64,000 nt of DNA from an uncultured Bacteriovoracaceae bacterium (GCA_937923325.1 CAKZUQ010000008.1:34018-98017); one strand, 5' to 3'. Shown: positions 19,835 through 29,727, counted from the first letter of the stretch. Numbers and translations are program-made. Notes: generated by a model from the sequence alone, not told the origin.

Positions 19835-22477
19835 TTAAAGATTTTTTTGATTCAAGTAGTTAAGATAAAACTGATTAATATAAGAATGATATTCTTTAAC
19901 TTTCTTAGAAGAAGATAATGTCTTAGAAAGCTTCTTATTAAATAATCTCTCTCTCTCATTCATATTTTGAATTTTTTCACTTTTATTGCTAAGTGTTAAT
20001 TTAGAACTCTCTTTAGCAAAAGATTCGAACAGGCTTAACTGATCATTTAAAACCTCAATAGCTAAACTATCATCGACATGTAATTTAAATAAAAAGAACT
20101 CAGAAAGTTCAATCATCAATGACTCTTGAAATTTTTCGTTAGACCAAATCTCATTATAATTGGATGTTTTTAAAACATTATCTAAAATACTAGCTTTTAA
20201 ACTTCTTGATTTAACTGGTGAATATTTGTTTTCTAGTATTCTTTGTTCCGCAATAGATGCAATCGCTCTAGCAGAGTTTCCATTATCTAAAATTAAATTG
20301 GCCATATAAGACCTAGTAGAGCGTGAAAACTCTGGAGCAACTATATTTATAGTTAATAGCATCAAAGAGGCTACAACAGTTGAAGAGACCCCCCACCAAA
20401 ATTGATTAGTTCTTTTGCTTTGACTAAATAATCGTTTCTTTAAAACATGTGATCCTTGATAGTTTTTAAATTCAGCAAGATCGAACTCGACTTCATATTT
20501 ATCTTTAATAAATGATTGGACCTCTAAAAGATTTGCATCAATAGACTTTTTTACCTCTTTCAGCTTATAGCTTACCTCTGACTTAGATTTATCGATTAGA
20601 CCTTTAGCGATACTTTCTGATTCTTCAAGAAGATCTCTTTTAACTTGATTAAATTTTTCTAACTCAGAATTTTTATAAGAATCGAGTTCAATATTTAATT
20701 TTTCAAATTTATTATCTTTATCTATATTGAATTTTGTCTCAAGCTCTGTTCTCATCTCTTCAAACTCATATTCTAGAGACATTTTCCTTTCAATAAAGTC
20801 TTTTTCAATATCAATTAAAGAATTATGAGCGATAGTATGTTTTTCTTTGATTAAAACAAGATTTTGATTAAATTTCTCAAATTGCTTCACTGAATCTAAT
20901 CTTTCAATCTCAAGCTGATTTTTTTTATTACTATAATCTAAGGACAAACGATGTAATTTACTTTCTAAATTTTTGTACTCTTCTTTTATTTTTTTTAAGT
21001 CTTGCTTTTTTGAAACGATATTATTTACAAGTGATAAGAACTTATTATTTTCTTTTTGAACTTTTTTAAGTTTGAGTTCTTCGTTTCTTAATTTATCTAC
21101 AATTTTATTAAATTCAACAACAGATTTATCATGTGAGTCTATTACAGCTTTTAATTTAGAAGTCTTATCAACAACAAGTTTATCAAGACCCCAAGCTTCC
21201 TCTTTAAGCTTTGAGTTAAAAGCCTCTGAAGCATTTTTCTCTATTTCTAATTCTTTTAAGTTTAATTGAAGAATTAAATTTGCTTCTTCAAGCTTAGAGT
21301 AGTCACATTCTTTTTTAGCAACAAGAGATTCTGTTTTACAAAGCTTTGCGTTAGCCTCATCAATTTCACTTATGACGTCTAATAAAGATTTATCCATCTC
21401 AATTTTCTGTTCATGAAGTGTATTTAGTTCTATTTCTAGTGAATTTTGTAAAACTTCTAATTCTGAAACTTTTTTAGTTAATTTTGATTTTCTTTTACTT
21501 GCAAGCTCTACATCTTTTGATAGTTTTGAATATTCCAATTCACTTGACTCAATCCAACTTTTAAGCTCAACATTCTTATTCTCTATAGAGCAAAGCTCTA
21601 TCATGGCATTTTTTTGTTCTTCTTGAATTTTTTTTAACTCAAATGTCTGATTTTCAACTTGAGATATTTTATCCTTAACAGATAATTCAAGTTGAGCATC
21701 TTTATATATTAATTCTTCTACATTTGTAGATAAATCCTTAAGTCGACTCTCTTTTTTGGATATTGCGCGTAGTTTACTGTTTAGAGAGCATTGTTTTTCA
21801 TTTATTGATTCTTCAAGCTCTGAGACCTTAGCTTTCTGTCGCTCGATTAGATTTGTATACTGATTTATTTTTTTCTTTTCTCTTGAGAGATCACGACTGA
21901 GTTGTTTTCTAATTTTTTTTATTCTTGAGACATTTGCATAAAGCTGTGTTTCTTTGCTCTCATTAACGACTATTTTTTCATTAAGAAAGTTAGTTTCTTT
22001 AATTAAAGAGAATAGCTCCTCTTCCTTTTGAATAACTTTATCATTAAGTTCAATGAAATCACTCTCTTTATGCTTTAATGCTTGAGACAGATAAAATTGC
22101 TTTTCGTTCTGTATTGTAGATTCATTCAATAAACTTAATTTAGACTCCTTAAGTTTAAGGATGTGATCTTCAAGCTTAGATTTCAATGATATCTTTTCAT
22201 CAAGCTGAATGAGAGCGTCCTTTTCTTTTTCTTTAAAAGATTCTCTTCTAGATTTTATAAAGCTATCCAGTTCACTTAAAAGTTTGTTCTTTTTTTCAAA
22301 ACAAATTCTTCGTTCAAATTCAAATTTTTTCTTTGCTTCATCAATTTTAGATTGCCAATAATCATACTTTTCTTGAAGTTTTACTGTCTGATCCTTTAAT
22401 TCAGACAGTTTGAATCTTTCTTCTGCGCTAATTATCTCAGCATTGATATCAAGATTTTTTTGTTGATTATTTTTCAT
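19835..22477 (-). CDS. 880-aa coiled-coil protein with one C-terminal membrane segment (motor-associated)
   Basis: Residues about 10-680 are almost continuous heptad-like Lys/Glu/Leu sequence, predicted to form a very long coiled coil. One hydrophobic segment lies at about 694-715 (WGVSSTVVASLMLLTINIV). A 165-residue helical C-terminal domain follows. No enzymatic motif is visible. It is the last gene of an operon with a TolQ/MotA-like channel (five bases upstream) and a MotB-like protein. By analogy with ZorA tails, the rod may face the cytoplasm and transmit or sense motor motion; this is inference. No family name is recognised. Confidence 0.75.
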   Translation of the reverse strand: MKNNQQKNLDINAEIISAEERFKLSELKDQTVKLQEKYDYWQSKIDEAKKKFEFERRICFEKKNKLLSELDSFIKSRRESFKEKEKDALIQLDEKISLKSKLEDHILKLKESKLSLLNESTIQNEKQFYLSQALKHKESDFIELNDKVIQKEEELFSLIKETNFLNEKIVVNESKETQLYANVSRIKKIRKQLSRDLSREKKKINQYTNLIERQKAKVSELEESINEKQCSLNSKLRAISKKESRLKDLSTNVEELIYKDAQLELSVKDKISQVENQTFELKKIQEEQKNAMIELCSIENKNVELKSWIESSELEYSKLSKDVELASKRKSKLTKKVSELEVLQNSLEIELNTLHEQKIEMDKSLLDVISEIDEANAKLCKTESLVAKKECDYSKLEEANLILQLNLKELEIEKNASEAFNSKLKEEAWGLDKLVVDKTSKLKAVIDSHDKSVVEFNKIVDKLRNEELKLKKVQKENNKFLSLVNNIVSKKQDLKKIKEEYKNLESKLHRLSLDYSNKKNQLEIERLDSVKQFEKFNQNLVLIKEKHTIAHNSLIDIEKDFIERKMSLEYEFEEMRTELETKFNIDKDNKFEKLNIELDSYKNSELEKFNQVKRDLLEESESIAKGLIDKSKSEVSYKLKEVKKSIDANLLEVQSFIKDKYEVEFDLAEFKNYQGSHVLKKRLFSQSKRTNQFWWGVSSTVVASLMLLTINIVAPEFSRSTRSYMANLILDNGNSARAIASIAEQRILENKYSPVKSRSLKASILDNVLKTSNYNEIWSNEKFQESLMIELSEFFLFKLHVDDSLAIEVLNDQLSLFESFAKESSKLTLSNKSEKIQNMNERERLFNKKLSKTLSSSKKVKEYHSYINQFYLNYLNQKNL

Positions 22478-22482
22478 ATTAA

Positions 22483-23358
22483 TTAGGCCACGTTAAGTTT
22501 TTTATCTTCATTGTTATCTGGAGTATCAAAAGAAGGAATCTCTGATTCATTCTTTTGTACAGCAGCACTAATTAATTTCAAAGTAGATACACATTTATCA
22601 ACGGCCTTCACATACATAGACTCAACTTGAAAACTTGTATTGAGTACACTCATAACAATAGAAAGTATTATCCCGACTACAGAAGTAGTCATAGAGAATG
22701 TTATTCTATGTAAAAATTGATCCATAGCAGCTGTTGCAATTTTTGGATCAGAGAAGTCCATTCCTGCAAGTCCAGGTAAAGCGGCCATAATTCCGATAAA
22801 TGTTCCAAAGATACCACATATAATAAATATACTCGGCATAATACTTAACATATTATTGATCCATGTATTTGAAATAAGACCAAATGATTTTGAGAATGAG
22901 TCATTTCTTTCAAAAGAATTCACAGTTGTTTCTCTTAAGTATTCGTCATCACCAGGCTTAAAAAATTCAAGTCTATTATTAATATCTTCAATAAACTTTG
23001 AAGCACCTTTTTCGACTAAAAACAATCTATCACTCAATGACATAATCATATCAGGTTTTCTTCTTTTCATTGTTGATCTCAATGTGAAGATTTCTTGAAA
23101 AGTTCTTTCCCATGTTTTTTTTGTATATGTCTGAAAAGAAGTTACAGGAATATTTGATTTTAAGTCTTTTTCCACACGTTTTTCAAATTCTTCTATCATC
23201 CATTGCTCTCTTCTAATTGTATAGAAAAGCACTAACCTTAATATAATCGCACAGCTAAACGCAATTAGCATAATTGGAATTAGTTTTCCATTTGCGAGCT
23301 CTATAATAAAATTAATCCCTTCGTGTGTAGCTTGTGCAACTTCCATAATTTTCTCCAA
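22483..23358 (-). CDS. MotA/TolQ/ExbB-family proton channel protein
   Basis: The 291-residue protein has three hydrophobic helices at about 27-47, 172-193 and 220-240, with a large cytoplasmic loop between the first two. The second helix ends GIFGTFIGIMAALPGLAGMD and the third carries SMTTSVVGI, both matching the MotA_ExbB proton channel fold. Such proteins form a pentamer around two MotB/ExbD helices and use proton flow to drive motion. It starts one base after the MotB-like gene ends, so the stator pair is made together. Confidence 0.82.
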   Translation of the reverse strand: MEKIMEVAQATHEGINFIIELANGKLIPIMLIAFSCAIILRLVLFYTIRREQWMIEEFEKRVEKDLKSNIPVTSFQTYTKKTWERTFQEIFTLRSTMKRRKPDMIMSLSDRLFLVEKGASKFIEDINNRLEFFKPGDDEYLRETTVNSFERNDSFSKSFGLISNTWINNMLSIMPSIFIICGIFGTFIGIMAALPGLAGMDFSDPKIATAAMDQFLHRITFSMTTSVVGIILSIVMSVLNTSFQVESMYVKAVDKCVSTLKLISAAVQKNESEIPSFDTPDNNEDKKLNVA

Positions 23359-25137
23359 TTATTCCATATTAAACTTTACAATTACTTTTTGTGATTTTTT
23401 ACAATTATACTTTTTACAATAATCACCTACAGATAAGGACGATGCAACATCTCTAGACTTAACACCTTCTTGTAAAAAACTTCTACCAGTTACCTTTATG
23501 TAAGGTAATAGCTGATCTTGGTGCTTAAAATTGATTTCTTTTTTATTAAATGCATACTGAAAAATTGATCTTGCTCTATAGTAAGATAAATCTAAGTTAT
23601 AATTTATTGCTTTTTGATTTTCTCTTGTGATTTTTGAAGGATTAATCAACTTTCCTTTATACGTAGGAGATGAAAATCCAATTATCTCTACAGACTTTAC
23701 TCGCTTTAAAAGCTCTTTATTCGAAAATAAAGACTTTGCATATGTCGGCATAAACTTCTTTACAACTTTTTTCATTCCATTTTTTAGACTAAATTTTCCT
23801 GTATCGAAATACTCTTCTCCAAAAGAAATCTCAACCTCTTGAGTCTTTGAGTTTACACTGGCCTTTACACCAGCTGCATTTAGATCACTTGTAAGCTTAT
23901 TACTCAAGGCTTTCTTTGCTGCAGCAATTTTCTTTAGCTCTTCAAGATCACCTTTAAACTTATCTTTAAGTGCCTTTTCTTGTGCGAGCTTTTGAGCATA
24001 CTTTCCTTCTTGGCTCTTTAATTTACTTTGGAAAGCACCTTCTGTTTTTGCTATTCGCTCTTGATACTCAGCTTTTGACTCATTAAGTTTCTGTTTATAA
24101 TCATTTTGTGTTTGTTCCAATTTTGTTTTAAAATCATTTTTAGATTGATTTAAATTATTTTGATATTCAGCTAGCATTTGAGATTTTTTTATTTCAAAAT
24201 CTTCTCTAGATGTACTTAAGATTTCTTTTTGCCCTTCTAGATCACTCTTAAGCTTAGAAATTTTATTACTTTGATTTTGTATTTTCGTTTCGTTTGCTAC
24301 TTTGATTTTTGCCAGCTCTTTATTTCTTTCATCAAGCTCTTTATTTGATTCTTCCAGTGTAGATTTTGCTTTTGAAAATTCTGTTTCCATTGAGGCAACT
24401 TTTTGCTCATTCTCTTTTGTTATTCTATCAACTTCCTCTAACATCTTTTTCTTACTAATTTTACCTTGAGCTTCAAGTCTCTTATATTTAAATAATTGAA
24501 TTTTAAGATCTTTATTTAATTCTTTTTTCTGAGCACTCATTTGCTCAATCTTAGCCAATTGTTCATCAATATTCTGGCCAAGCTTTTCTATATTTTTTTC
24601 TTTTTCTTCAATTACTTCACGTTTTTTTGAAATTATTTTTTGTGTAGCATCTATTGCTTGATCTTGGTCGACGATAACCTTTTTTGAAGAAGCAATTTTT
24701 CTTTTTGCTAGCACATTTGCATCAATAATACTTTTGATCATTCTTTGATATTCATTAAGTGCTTGTTTTCTCTTTTGGTTCTCTCTGATCTTTTTATTTA
24801 GATCAGTATTTTCAACCTCAGTATTATCTTGAAGCATTTTTAAATGAGACATTAGTCTCTTGTATTCATCTTGTTCTTTTTTCGATGATTCCTCACGTAA
24901 GTGCTTTTCTTTTAAATTATTGTAAGTGAGCGCTTCTCTTTTGAGCTGTTTGTTCTCTCTTTCTAATTCTTGGTAGTTAATATTATTGACAACTTTTGTA
25001 GTAGTATCTTTTAACGTCGTTACTACATATAATAAAAGAAATACAAATGATAAAACCATAAATAGATCGCTACAAGATGCCCATGTGGAGTCCTGTTTTT
25101 GTCCATCGATTTTATTTTGATCGTATCTTAAGCCCAT
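23359..25137 (-). CDS. MotB-like protein with very long coiled coil and OmpA-like C-terminus
   Basis: The 592-residue protein has a single N-terminal helix (about 24-43). An Asp at its start (D24 in SCSDLFMVLSFVF) sits where MotB has its proton-binding Asp. Residues about 50-410 are coiled coil, far longer than in MotB or ExbD. The C-terminus (about 430-592) shows an OmpA/MotB peptidoglycan-binding pattern (EEYFDTGKFSLKNGM, VEIIGFSSPTYKG, LSYYRARSI). It is the first gene of the three-gene motor operon. It is not flagellar MotB: no flagellar genes are near. Confidence 0.78.
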   Translation of the reverse strand: MGLRYDQNKIDGQKQDSTWASCSDLFMVLSFVFLLLYVVTTLKDTTTKVVNNINYQELERENKQLKREALTYNNLKEKHLREESSKKEQDEYKRLMSHLKMLQDNTEVENTDLNKKIRENQKRKQALNEYQRMIKSIIDANVLAKRKIASSKKVIVDQDQAIDATQKIISKKREVIEEKEKNIEKLGQNIDEQLAKIEQMSAQKKELNKDLKIQLFKYKRLEAQGKISKKKMLEEVDRITKENEQKVASMETEFSKAKSTLEESNKELDERNKELAKIKVANETKIQNQSNKISKLKSDLEGQKEILSTSREDFEIKKSQMLAEYQNNLNQSKNDFKTKLEQTQNDYKQKLNESKAEYQERIAKTEGAFQSKLKSQEGKYAQKLAQEKALKDKFKGDLEELKKIAAAKKALSNKLTSDLNAAGVKASVNSKTQEVEISFGEEYFDTGKFSLKNGMKKVVKKFMPTYAKSLFSNKELLKRVKSVEIIGFSSPTYKGKLINPSKITRENQKAINYNLDLSYYRARSIFQYAFNKKEINFKHQDQLLPYIKVTGRSFLQEGVKSRDVASSLSVGDYCKKYNCKKSQKVIVKFNME

Positions 25138-25364
25138 AAAAAAACCTATCTAATAGTTAATCTCTTTGAAACATATCGGAATCAGAATTATTTTCTAAAG
25201 AACAATTCAATCAAATTAATTTTTATGGAATATATTTTTAATTAAATGCTCCATCACCGAGTCTAAGTCTCAAGATCTAAACAATATACACTTAGTACCA
25301 CTTTATTTTTAAATTCTAAGTTTTAACCTTTTACTTTAACTACCTAGGCATTCATACTGATTCA

Positions 25365-26738
25365 ATGATAAATACAATCGAAAACTTTCTATCTCTTGTT
25401 GTTGAATATGTTTGGGGACTACCTACTATTCTTTTACTTATTCTTTCAGGTCTATTGTTATCTATAATCCTTGGTGGTTTTTATGGAGGAATTCAAAGAA
25501 AAGCATTCTTACATGCAATTCAAGTAGTAAGAGGAAAATATGATGATAAAGACGACCCTGGTCAAATATCTCATTTCCAGGCATTAATGACTGCTCTTTC
25601 AGCAACAATTGGCTTAGGAAACATTGGTATAGTGGCAATAATTATAAAATATGGTGGTCCAGGAGCAGTTTTTTGGATGATAGTTGCCGGTATAATAGGA
25701 ATGGCAACAAAATATGCAGAATCAACACTAGCAATACTTTTTAGAAAGATTGACAAAGACGGTATCGTTCGTGGTGGTCCAATGTATTATATTGAACTTG
25801 GTCTAGGTAAGAAATTTAAACCAATGGCAAAGTTTTATGCTTTATCTATAGCAATTGGAAGTTTTGGAATTGCAAATATGTTTCAAACAAATCAATCCGC
25901 TGTCATACTCAATCAAAGTTTTGGAGTTCCACATATCGCCACAGGTTTAGTGATGATGATATTAGGAGCAATTGTTATTATTGGTGGGATTAGTAGAATT
26001 GCCAAAGTAACTAGTTTCTTAGTTCCTGCAATGGCCATAACATATATCATTGGATGTATTATAGTTATTGGTTTTCATATAGAGAAATTACCAGAATTAT
26101 TTTTAACAATTGTAACTAGTGCTTTTAGTGATACAGGAATTGCTGGTGGTGCCGTAGCAACAATGCATATGGCGATTCTTCAAGGTGTTAAAAGAGCATG
26201 TTTTTCAAATGAAGCAGGTCTCGGTTCAGCAGCTATTGCGCATGCGGCAGCTTCAACAAAAGAACCTGTAAGAGAAGGTGTTGTTGCCCTACTTGGTCCA
26301 TTTATCGATACCGTTACTATTTGTACTATGACGGCCTTAGTAATTTTAACAACAGGCGTTTGGGAGAGCTCAACTCTAGTTGGAGTTCCTTTAACAGCTG
26401 CAGCTTTTGATACTGTAATCAATGGCTTTGGACACTACTATATACCTATAGCAGCTACTTTATTTGCTTTTTCGACATTGATTAGTTGGTCATACTATGG
26501 AGAAACGGCCATAGACTATCTATTTGGAAAAAAAGGAATCCTACCTTTTAAAATAATTTTTTGTATTGCTGCTTTTTTAGGTACAATTTGGAAAGTACAA
26601 GCTGTTTTAGATTTTTCAGATATCATGACTGGTATGATGGTGTTTCCAAACTTAGTAGCAATATGGCTTCTACTACCACATGTAAGAAAACATACTACTA
26701 CTTACTTTGAGAAACTAAAGAATGGTGACTTTAAATAG
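25365..26738 (+). CDS. Alanine/glycine:cation symporter (AGCS family)
   Basis: The 457-residue protein has about ten membrane helices and the AGCS motifs GLGNIGIVAIIIKYGGPGAV near residue 80 and CFSNEAGLGSAAIAHAAA near 280. Members import alanine or glycine with Na+ or H+. The gene is divergent from the motor operon across a 227-base intergenic region with no clear operators. Alanine and glycine uptake would suit an organism feeding on peptidoglycan or protein hydrolysates, but that is inference. Confidence 0.92.
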   Translation: MINTIENFLSLVVEYVWGLPTILLLILSGLLLSIILGGFYGGIQRKAFLHAIQVVRGKYDDKDDPGQISHFQALMTALSATIGLGNIGIVAIIIKYGGPGAVFWMIVAGIIGMATKYAESTLAILFRKIDKDGIVRGGPMYYIELGLGKKFKPMAKFYALSIAIGSFGIANMFQTNQSAVILNQSFGVPHIATGLVMMILGAIVIIGGISRIAKVTSFLVPAMAITYIIGCIIVIGFHIEKLPELFLTIVTSAFSDTGIAGGAVATMHMAILQGVKRACFSNEAGLGSAAIAHAAASTKEPVREGVVALLGPFIDTVTICTMTALVILTTGVWESSTLVGVPLTAAAFDTVINGFGHYYIPIAATLFAFSTLISWSYYGETAIDYLFGKKGILPFKIIFCIAAFLGTIWKVQAVLDFSDIMTGMMVFPNLVAIWLLLPHVRKHTTTYFEKLKNGDFK

Positions 26739-26740
26739 AT

Positions 26741-27034
26741 CTAAGCTTTAGTTTCTTTATTTCTTCTCATAGGCTTAGCTAAGATTTCGATATAAACGCT
26801 ATCAGCTTTTGCCTTAAGGCTATCGGAGATTTTTTCACCTAATTTATTTAAGTGAACGACTTCAGCTGTGGCAAGCTCTGTTCCATACTTACAATCAAAG
26901 TCCCAAAAGTCCATATTGTCTGGAAGTTCTTTTTTTCTTTCTCTTTTAATATATTTTTTAATATCTGAACGAACTTGATCTGCAACTCTTTCAAGTTTCT
27001 TTTTCGGGTCTATAAAACTAAATGTTTTCTTCAT
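26741..27034 (-). CDS. DUF6172-family small protein
   Basis: The 97-residue basic protein begins MKKTFSFIDPKKKLERVADQ and contains YIKRERKKELPDNMDFWDFD and the C-terminal VYIEILAKP, the pattern I know from DUF6172. The family has no known function. It is convergent with the symporter gene (stops two bases apart) and lies 19 bases after the cold-shock-domain gene, with which it is probably co-transcribed. Confidence 0.65.
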   Translation of the reverse strand: MKKTFSFIDPKKKLERVADQVRSDIKKYIKRERKKELPDNMDFWDFDCKYGTELATAEVVHLNKLGEKISDSLKAKADSVYIEILAKPMRRNKETKA

Positions 27035-27052
27035 GTTTACCTTTGATTCTCT

Positions 27053-27451
27053 CTAATCCATTACTTCTATTTTTATTGCAACCAAGCCTTTAGGCCCTTC
27101 ACTTACTTCAAACCTTACAATGTCACCATCATATACTTTCTTAGCTTTAAGTGCAGAAGCATGAAAAAATAAATCTTCCATATCATCATCTGGAGCAATA
27201 AAACCAAAGCCTTTCACTTCATCAAAAAACTTAACTGATCCTCTTAAAGACTCAACTTCAAAATCGTCATCAATTTCTGTCTCGGCCCAAATTACTTCAT
27301 GTATTGCGACTACTTTTTCCCCTTTATGGATTCTTTCTAATCTAGCGATGATTGCATCTTCTGTCTTAGCATCAACAATCATATTTTTTCTTTTTCTTTT
27401 TGTGGTTTTATCCATGTCGTACTTAACAAATTCAACTGTTACTTTACTCAT
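27053..27451 (-). CDS. Protein with C-terminal cold-shock domain
   Basis: The 132-residue product has an N-terminal stretch of about 65 residues of unknown function, then a cold-shock domain: GSVKFFDEVKGFGFIAPDD with RNP1-like KGFGFI, and DLFFHASAL with RNP2-like FFHAS. It should bind single-stranded nucleic acid. I chose the ATG at 27451, preceded by GAGGA; the longer frame to 27478 lacks a good ribosome site. It likely forms an operon with the DUF6172 gene. Confidence 0.8.
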   Translation of the reverse strand: MSKVTVEFVKYDMDKTTKRKRKNMIVDAKTEDAIIARLERIHKGEKVVAIHEVIWAETEIDDDFEVESLRGSVKFFDEVKGFGFIAPDDDMEDLFFHASALKAKKVYDGDIVRFEVSEGPKGLVAIKIEVMD

Positions 27452-27545
27452 AAAATCCTCTATTATTAATTTGTGCATAAATACATCAAAATGCTTATAA
27501 TAAGTACTAAATATTTAATAACATATGAAATAACAGGATAAAGCT

Positions 27546-28481
27546 ATAAATAATTCATCAAATAACAATTCTAAAGATATAAAAAATCTACATATCAGAA
27601 ATCGACACAATAAAGGCTATAACTTTGAACAACTCATAGAAACTTTCCCAGATTTAAGTCTCTACGTGTCAAAATATATATATAACAACCTAAGCATTGA
27701 CTATACAGACCCTAAAGCTGTTAAGTCCTTGAATACAGCTCTATTACAATTACATTATAATATTAAAAACTGGGCAATTCCTAAAAAGAATCTATGTCCG
27801 TCAATTCCAGGAAGAGTTGATTACATTCACTACATTGCAGATTTACTATCAGACAATGATCCACCTAGAGGAACCAACATTAAGGGTCTAGATATTGGTA
27901 CTGGGGCCAGTTGTATTTATCCTTTATTAGGTCATAGCTCATACGGATGGAAATTTGTAGGTACAGATATTGATTCTGATTCAATTAATAACTGTAAGGC
28001 CATATTAAATTCAAACCCAAAACATAAGAAGAATATTAAGCTTCGTTATCAAGAATCAAAAGATGATTTTTTTAAAGGTATCATTAAACCAGAAGAAAGT
28101 TTTGATTTTACAATGTGCAATCCACCGTTCTTTAGCTCACAAGATGAAGCTCGCTCAGCAAGAGACAGAAAGATAAAAAACTTAACAGCAAATAGAAATA
28201 AAAAAGGTCATATTTACAAAAAAACGACAAGGTCAAACTTTAAAGGTAATTCTAACGAGCTTTGGACTGAAGGTGGAGAACTTAGTTTTATTACAAAAAT
28301 GATTCACCAGTCCATAGACTTTGAAGATCAATGTACTTGGTTTACTAGTCTTGTATCAAAACAAGAAAACATACCAGCACTCAGACAAATACTAGAGAGC
28401 TACAATAGATTTGATATTGAAATTATAAAGATGGAGCAAGGTAATAAGATTGCTCATATATTAGCTTGGTCTAAAAAATAA
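27546..28481 (+). CDS. rlmF: 23S rRNA (adenine-1618-N6)-methyltransferase, probable AUA start
   Basis: RlmF methylates A1618 of 23S rRNA. The SAM motif LDIGTGASCIYPLLG and catalytic NPPFFSS are clear. Family members begin with an LHPRNRH block. The same block (LHIRNRHNKGYNF) is encoded upstream of the first GTG at 27666, in frame, and no ATG, GTG or TTG exists between it and the stop at about 27531. The only well-placed codon is ATA at 27546-27548, with AGGA six bases upstream, giving 311 residues (E. coli 308). A conservative start at 27666 would delete conserved sequence. Confidence 0.75.
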   Translation: MNNSSNNNSKDIKNLHIRNRHNKGYNFEQLIETFPDLSLYVSKYIYNNLSIDYTDPKAVKSLNTALLQLHYNIKNWAIPKKNLCPSIPGRVDYIHYIADLLSDNDPPRGTNIKGLDIGTGASCIYPLLGHSSYGWKFVGTDIDSDSINNCKAILNSNPKHKKNIKLRYQESKDDFFKGIIKPEESFDFTMCNPPFFSSQDEARSARDRKIKNLTANRNKKGHIYKKTTRSNFKGNSNELWTEGGELSFITKMIHQSIDFEDQCTWFTSLVSKQENIPALRQILESYNRFDIEIIKMEQGNKIAHILAWSKK

Positions 28482-28489
28482 TCGACCTT

Positions 28490-28696
28490 TTACTCTACAG
28501 CAAACTCTCTAAGATCTGTGGCCTTAACAGTTTTGGCCTCTTGATTTGTACACTCTGCACCTTTATGGTTTGGATGTCCAAATGGATTACCATTACTTAT
28601 AAAAAGAGCTTCTTCATCCCACTCTTCAACTTTACCAATCCACTTTTTACCATTTATTAATTCTACCTCAACCCAGCTACCAATTAACTTACTCAT
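28490..28696 (-). CDS. Small protein of unknown function
   Basis: A 68-residue acidic protein starting MSKLIGSWVEVELINGKKW. The pattern VEVELINGKKWIGKVEEWDEEALFIS suggests a small beta-barrel of the Sm/SH3 or KOW kind, but no family is recognised. The ATG at 28696 follows AAGG at good spacing; a GTG six bases earlier is also possible. It is convergent with rlmF, eight bases away. Confidence 0.55.
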   Translation of the reverse strand: MSKLIGSWVEVELINGKKWIGKVEEWDEEALFISNGNPFGHPNHKGAECTNQEAKTVKATDLREFAVE

Positions 28697-28863
28697 ACAC
28701 ACCTTTTATTAGTTTAAATAAAGAACGAATTCTGTCTAATAATATACAGTTATATTTTAAGATATTACAGAATAAAAATTCATAAAAGTCTTTAGGGAGC
28801 AGAATGCTTAAAAGTTATCATCTTTTTAAATTAGCAGTACTGCAAGCACCCTATCTTTCTTTT

Positions 28864-29727
28864 TTATTTAGAATATAATTCTTTCGCTATTTTTATAAAC
28901 TCTGAAACCTTTTTTGCTTGATTCTTTGTCGGAGGATACAAAATATGAATATTTTCATCTTTCAATTTCCAGCTAGGGATAAGTTTTACAAGCTTTTTTG
29001 ACTCTAAGTACTGCTCACATAGAAAATCAGGTAGAATTGCGACTCCAGCTCCATCAAGAACCATTTTTAGTATCATAGGAAAACTACTAGTACTGACGAT
29101 TGGCTTAATGGTAACGCCTTTAGAAATCATTTTTTTTTCTAAAGGTTTAAATGATAAATATTTACAATTATTTAAATCTCCAATTTTATTTAAGTTTTCA
29201 AATTTTCTAGCATAGCTACTAGCACAAACCAAAATAAAGTTTACTGAAATAAATTTTTTCTGGATGAGAGTTGAATCTTTTAATTTACCAGCTCTAAATG
29301 CTAGATCTAAGTTCTCATTAACTAGATCTACATATTCATTAGTTATAAGCATTTCAAATCTAACTTTTGGATATTTTAAATTATATTCTGAAATAATTCG
29401 TGGTAGTAGTGTTTGAGCCAAAGAGTCGGATGCAGTGACTTTAATAGTTCCGACCATCTCAACCTGCTTATCACTAACATTGATAATTTCATCATTAATT
29501 GCACTTAGATGATGAACAACCTTCACATAAAAACTTTCTCCTAAACTCGTTAGAGAAATTTTTCTTGTTGTTCTTCTTATTAACTCGACACCCAATTCTC
29601 GTTCAAGCTTAGCAATTGACCTGCTAACTCTAGATTTAGGTTGATTTAATGTATTTGCCGCTTGAGTAAAGCTTCCCAATTCACATACTTTAACAAATAC
29701 TCTTAATAAATTGTAATCTAAAGGCAT
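28864..29727 (-). CDS. LysR-type transcriptional regulator
   Basis: The N-terminal winged HTH is typical (LLRVFVKVCELGSFTQAANTL, then KSRVSRSIAKLERELGVELIRR), followed by a substrate-binding domain from about residue 90. 287 residues with the ATG at 29727, supported by GGAG upstream. It is divergent from the glutathionyl-hydroquinone reductase and pirin genes, which it probably regulates in response to quinones or a related electrophile; the arrangement is a common one for LysR regulators. Confidence 0.88.
   Translation of the reverse strand: MPLDYNLLRVFVKVCELGSFTQAANTLNQPKSRVSRSIAKLERELGVELIRRTTRKISLTSLGESFYVKVVHHLSAINDEIINVSDKQVEMVGTIKVTASDSLAQTLLPRIISEYNLKYPKVRFEMLITNEYVDLVNENLDLAFRAGKLKDSTLIQKKFISVNFILVCASSYARKFENLNKIGDLNNCKYLSFKPLEKKMISKGVTIKPIVSTSSFPMILKMVLDGAGVAILPDFLCEQYLESKKLVKLIPSWKLKDENIHILYPPTKNQAKKVSEFIKIAKELYSK

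Noticed and set aside
19835..25137. Zorya defence system
   Set aside because: The channel and MotB-like proteins fit the stator type, but no ZorC, ZorD or ZorE gene is present and the long coiled coils are arranged differently, so I describe it as motor-like only.
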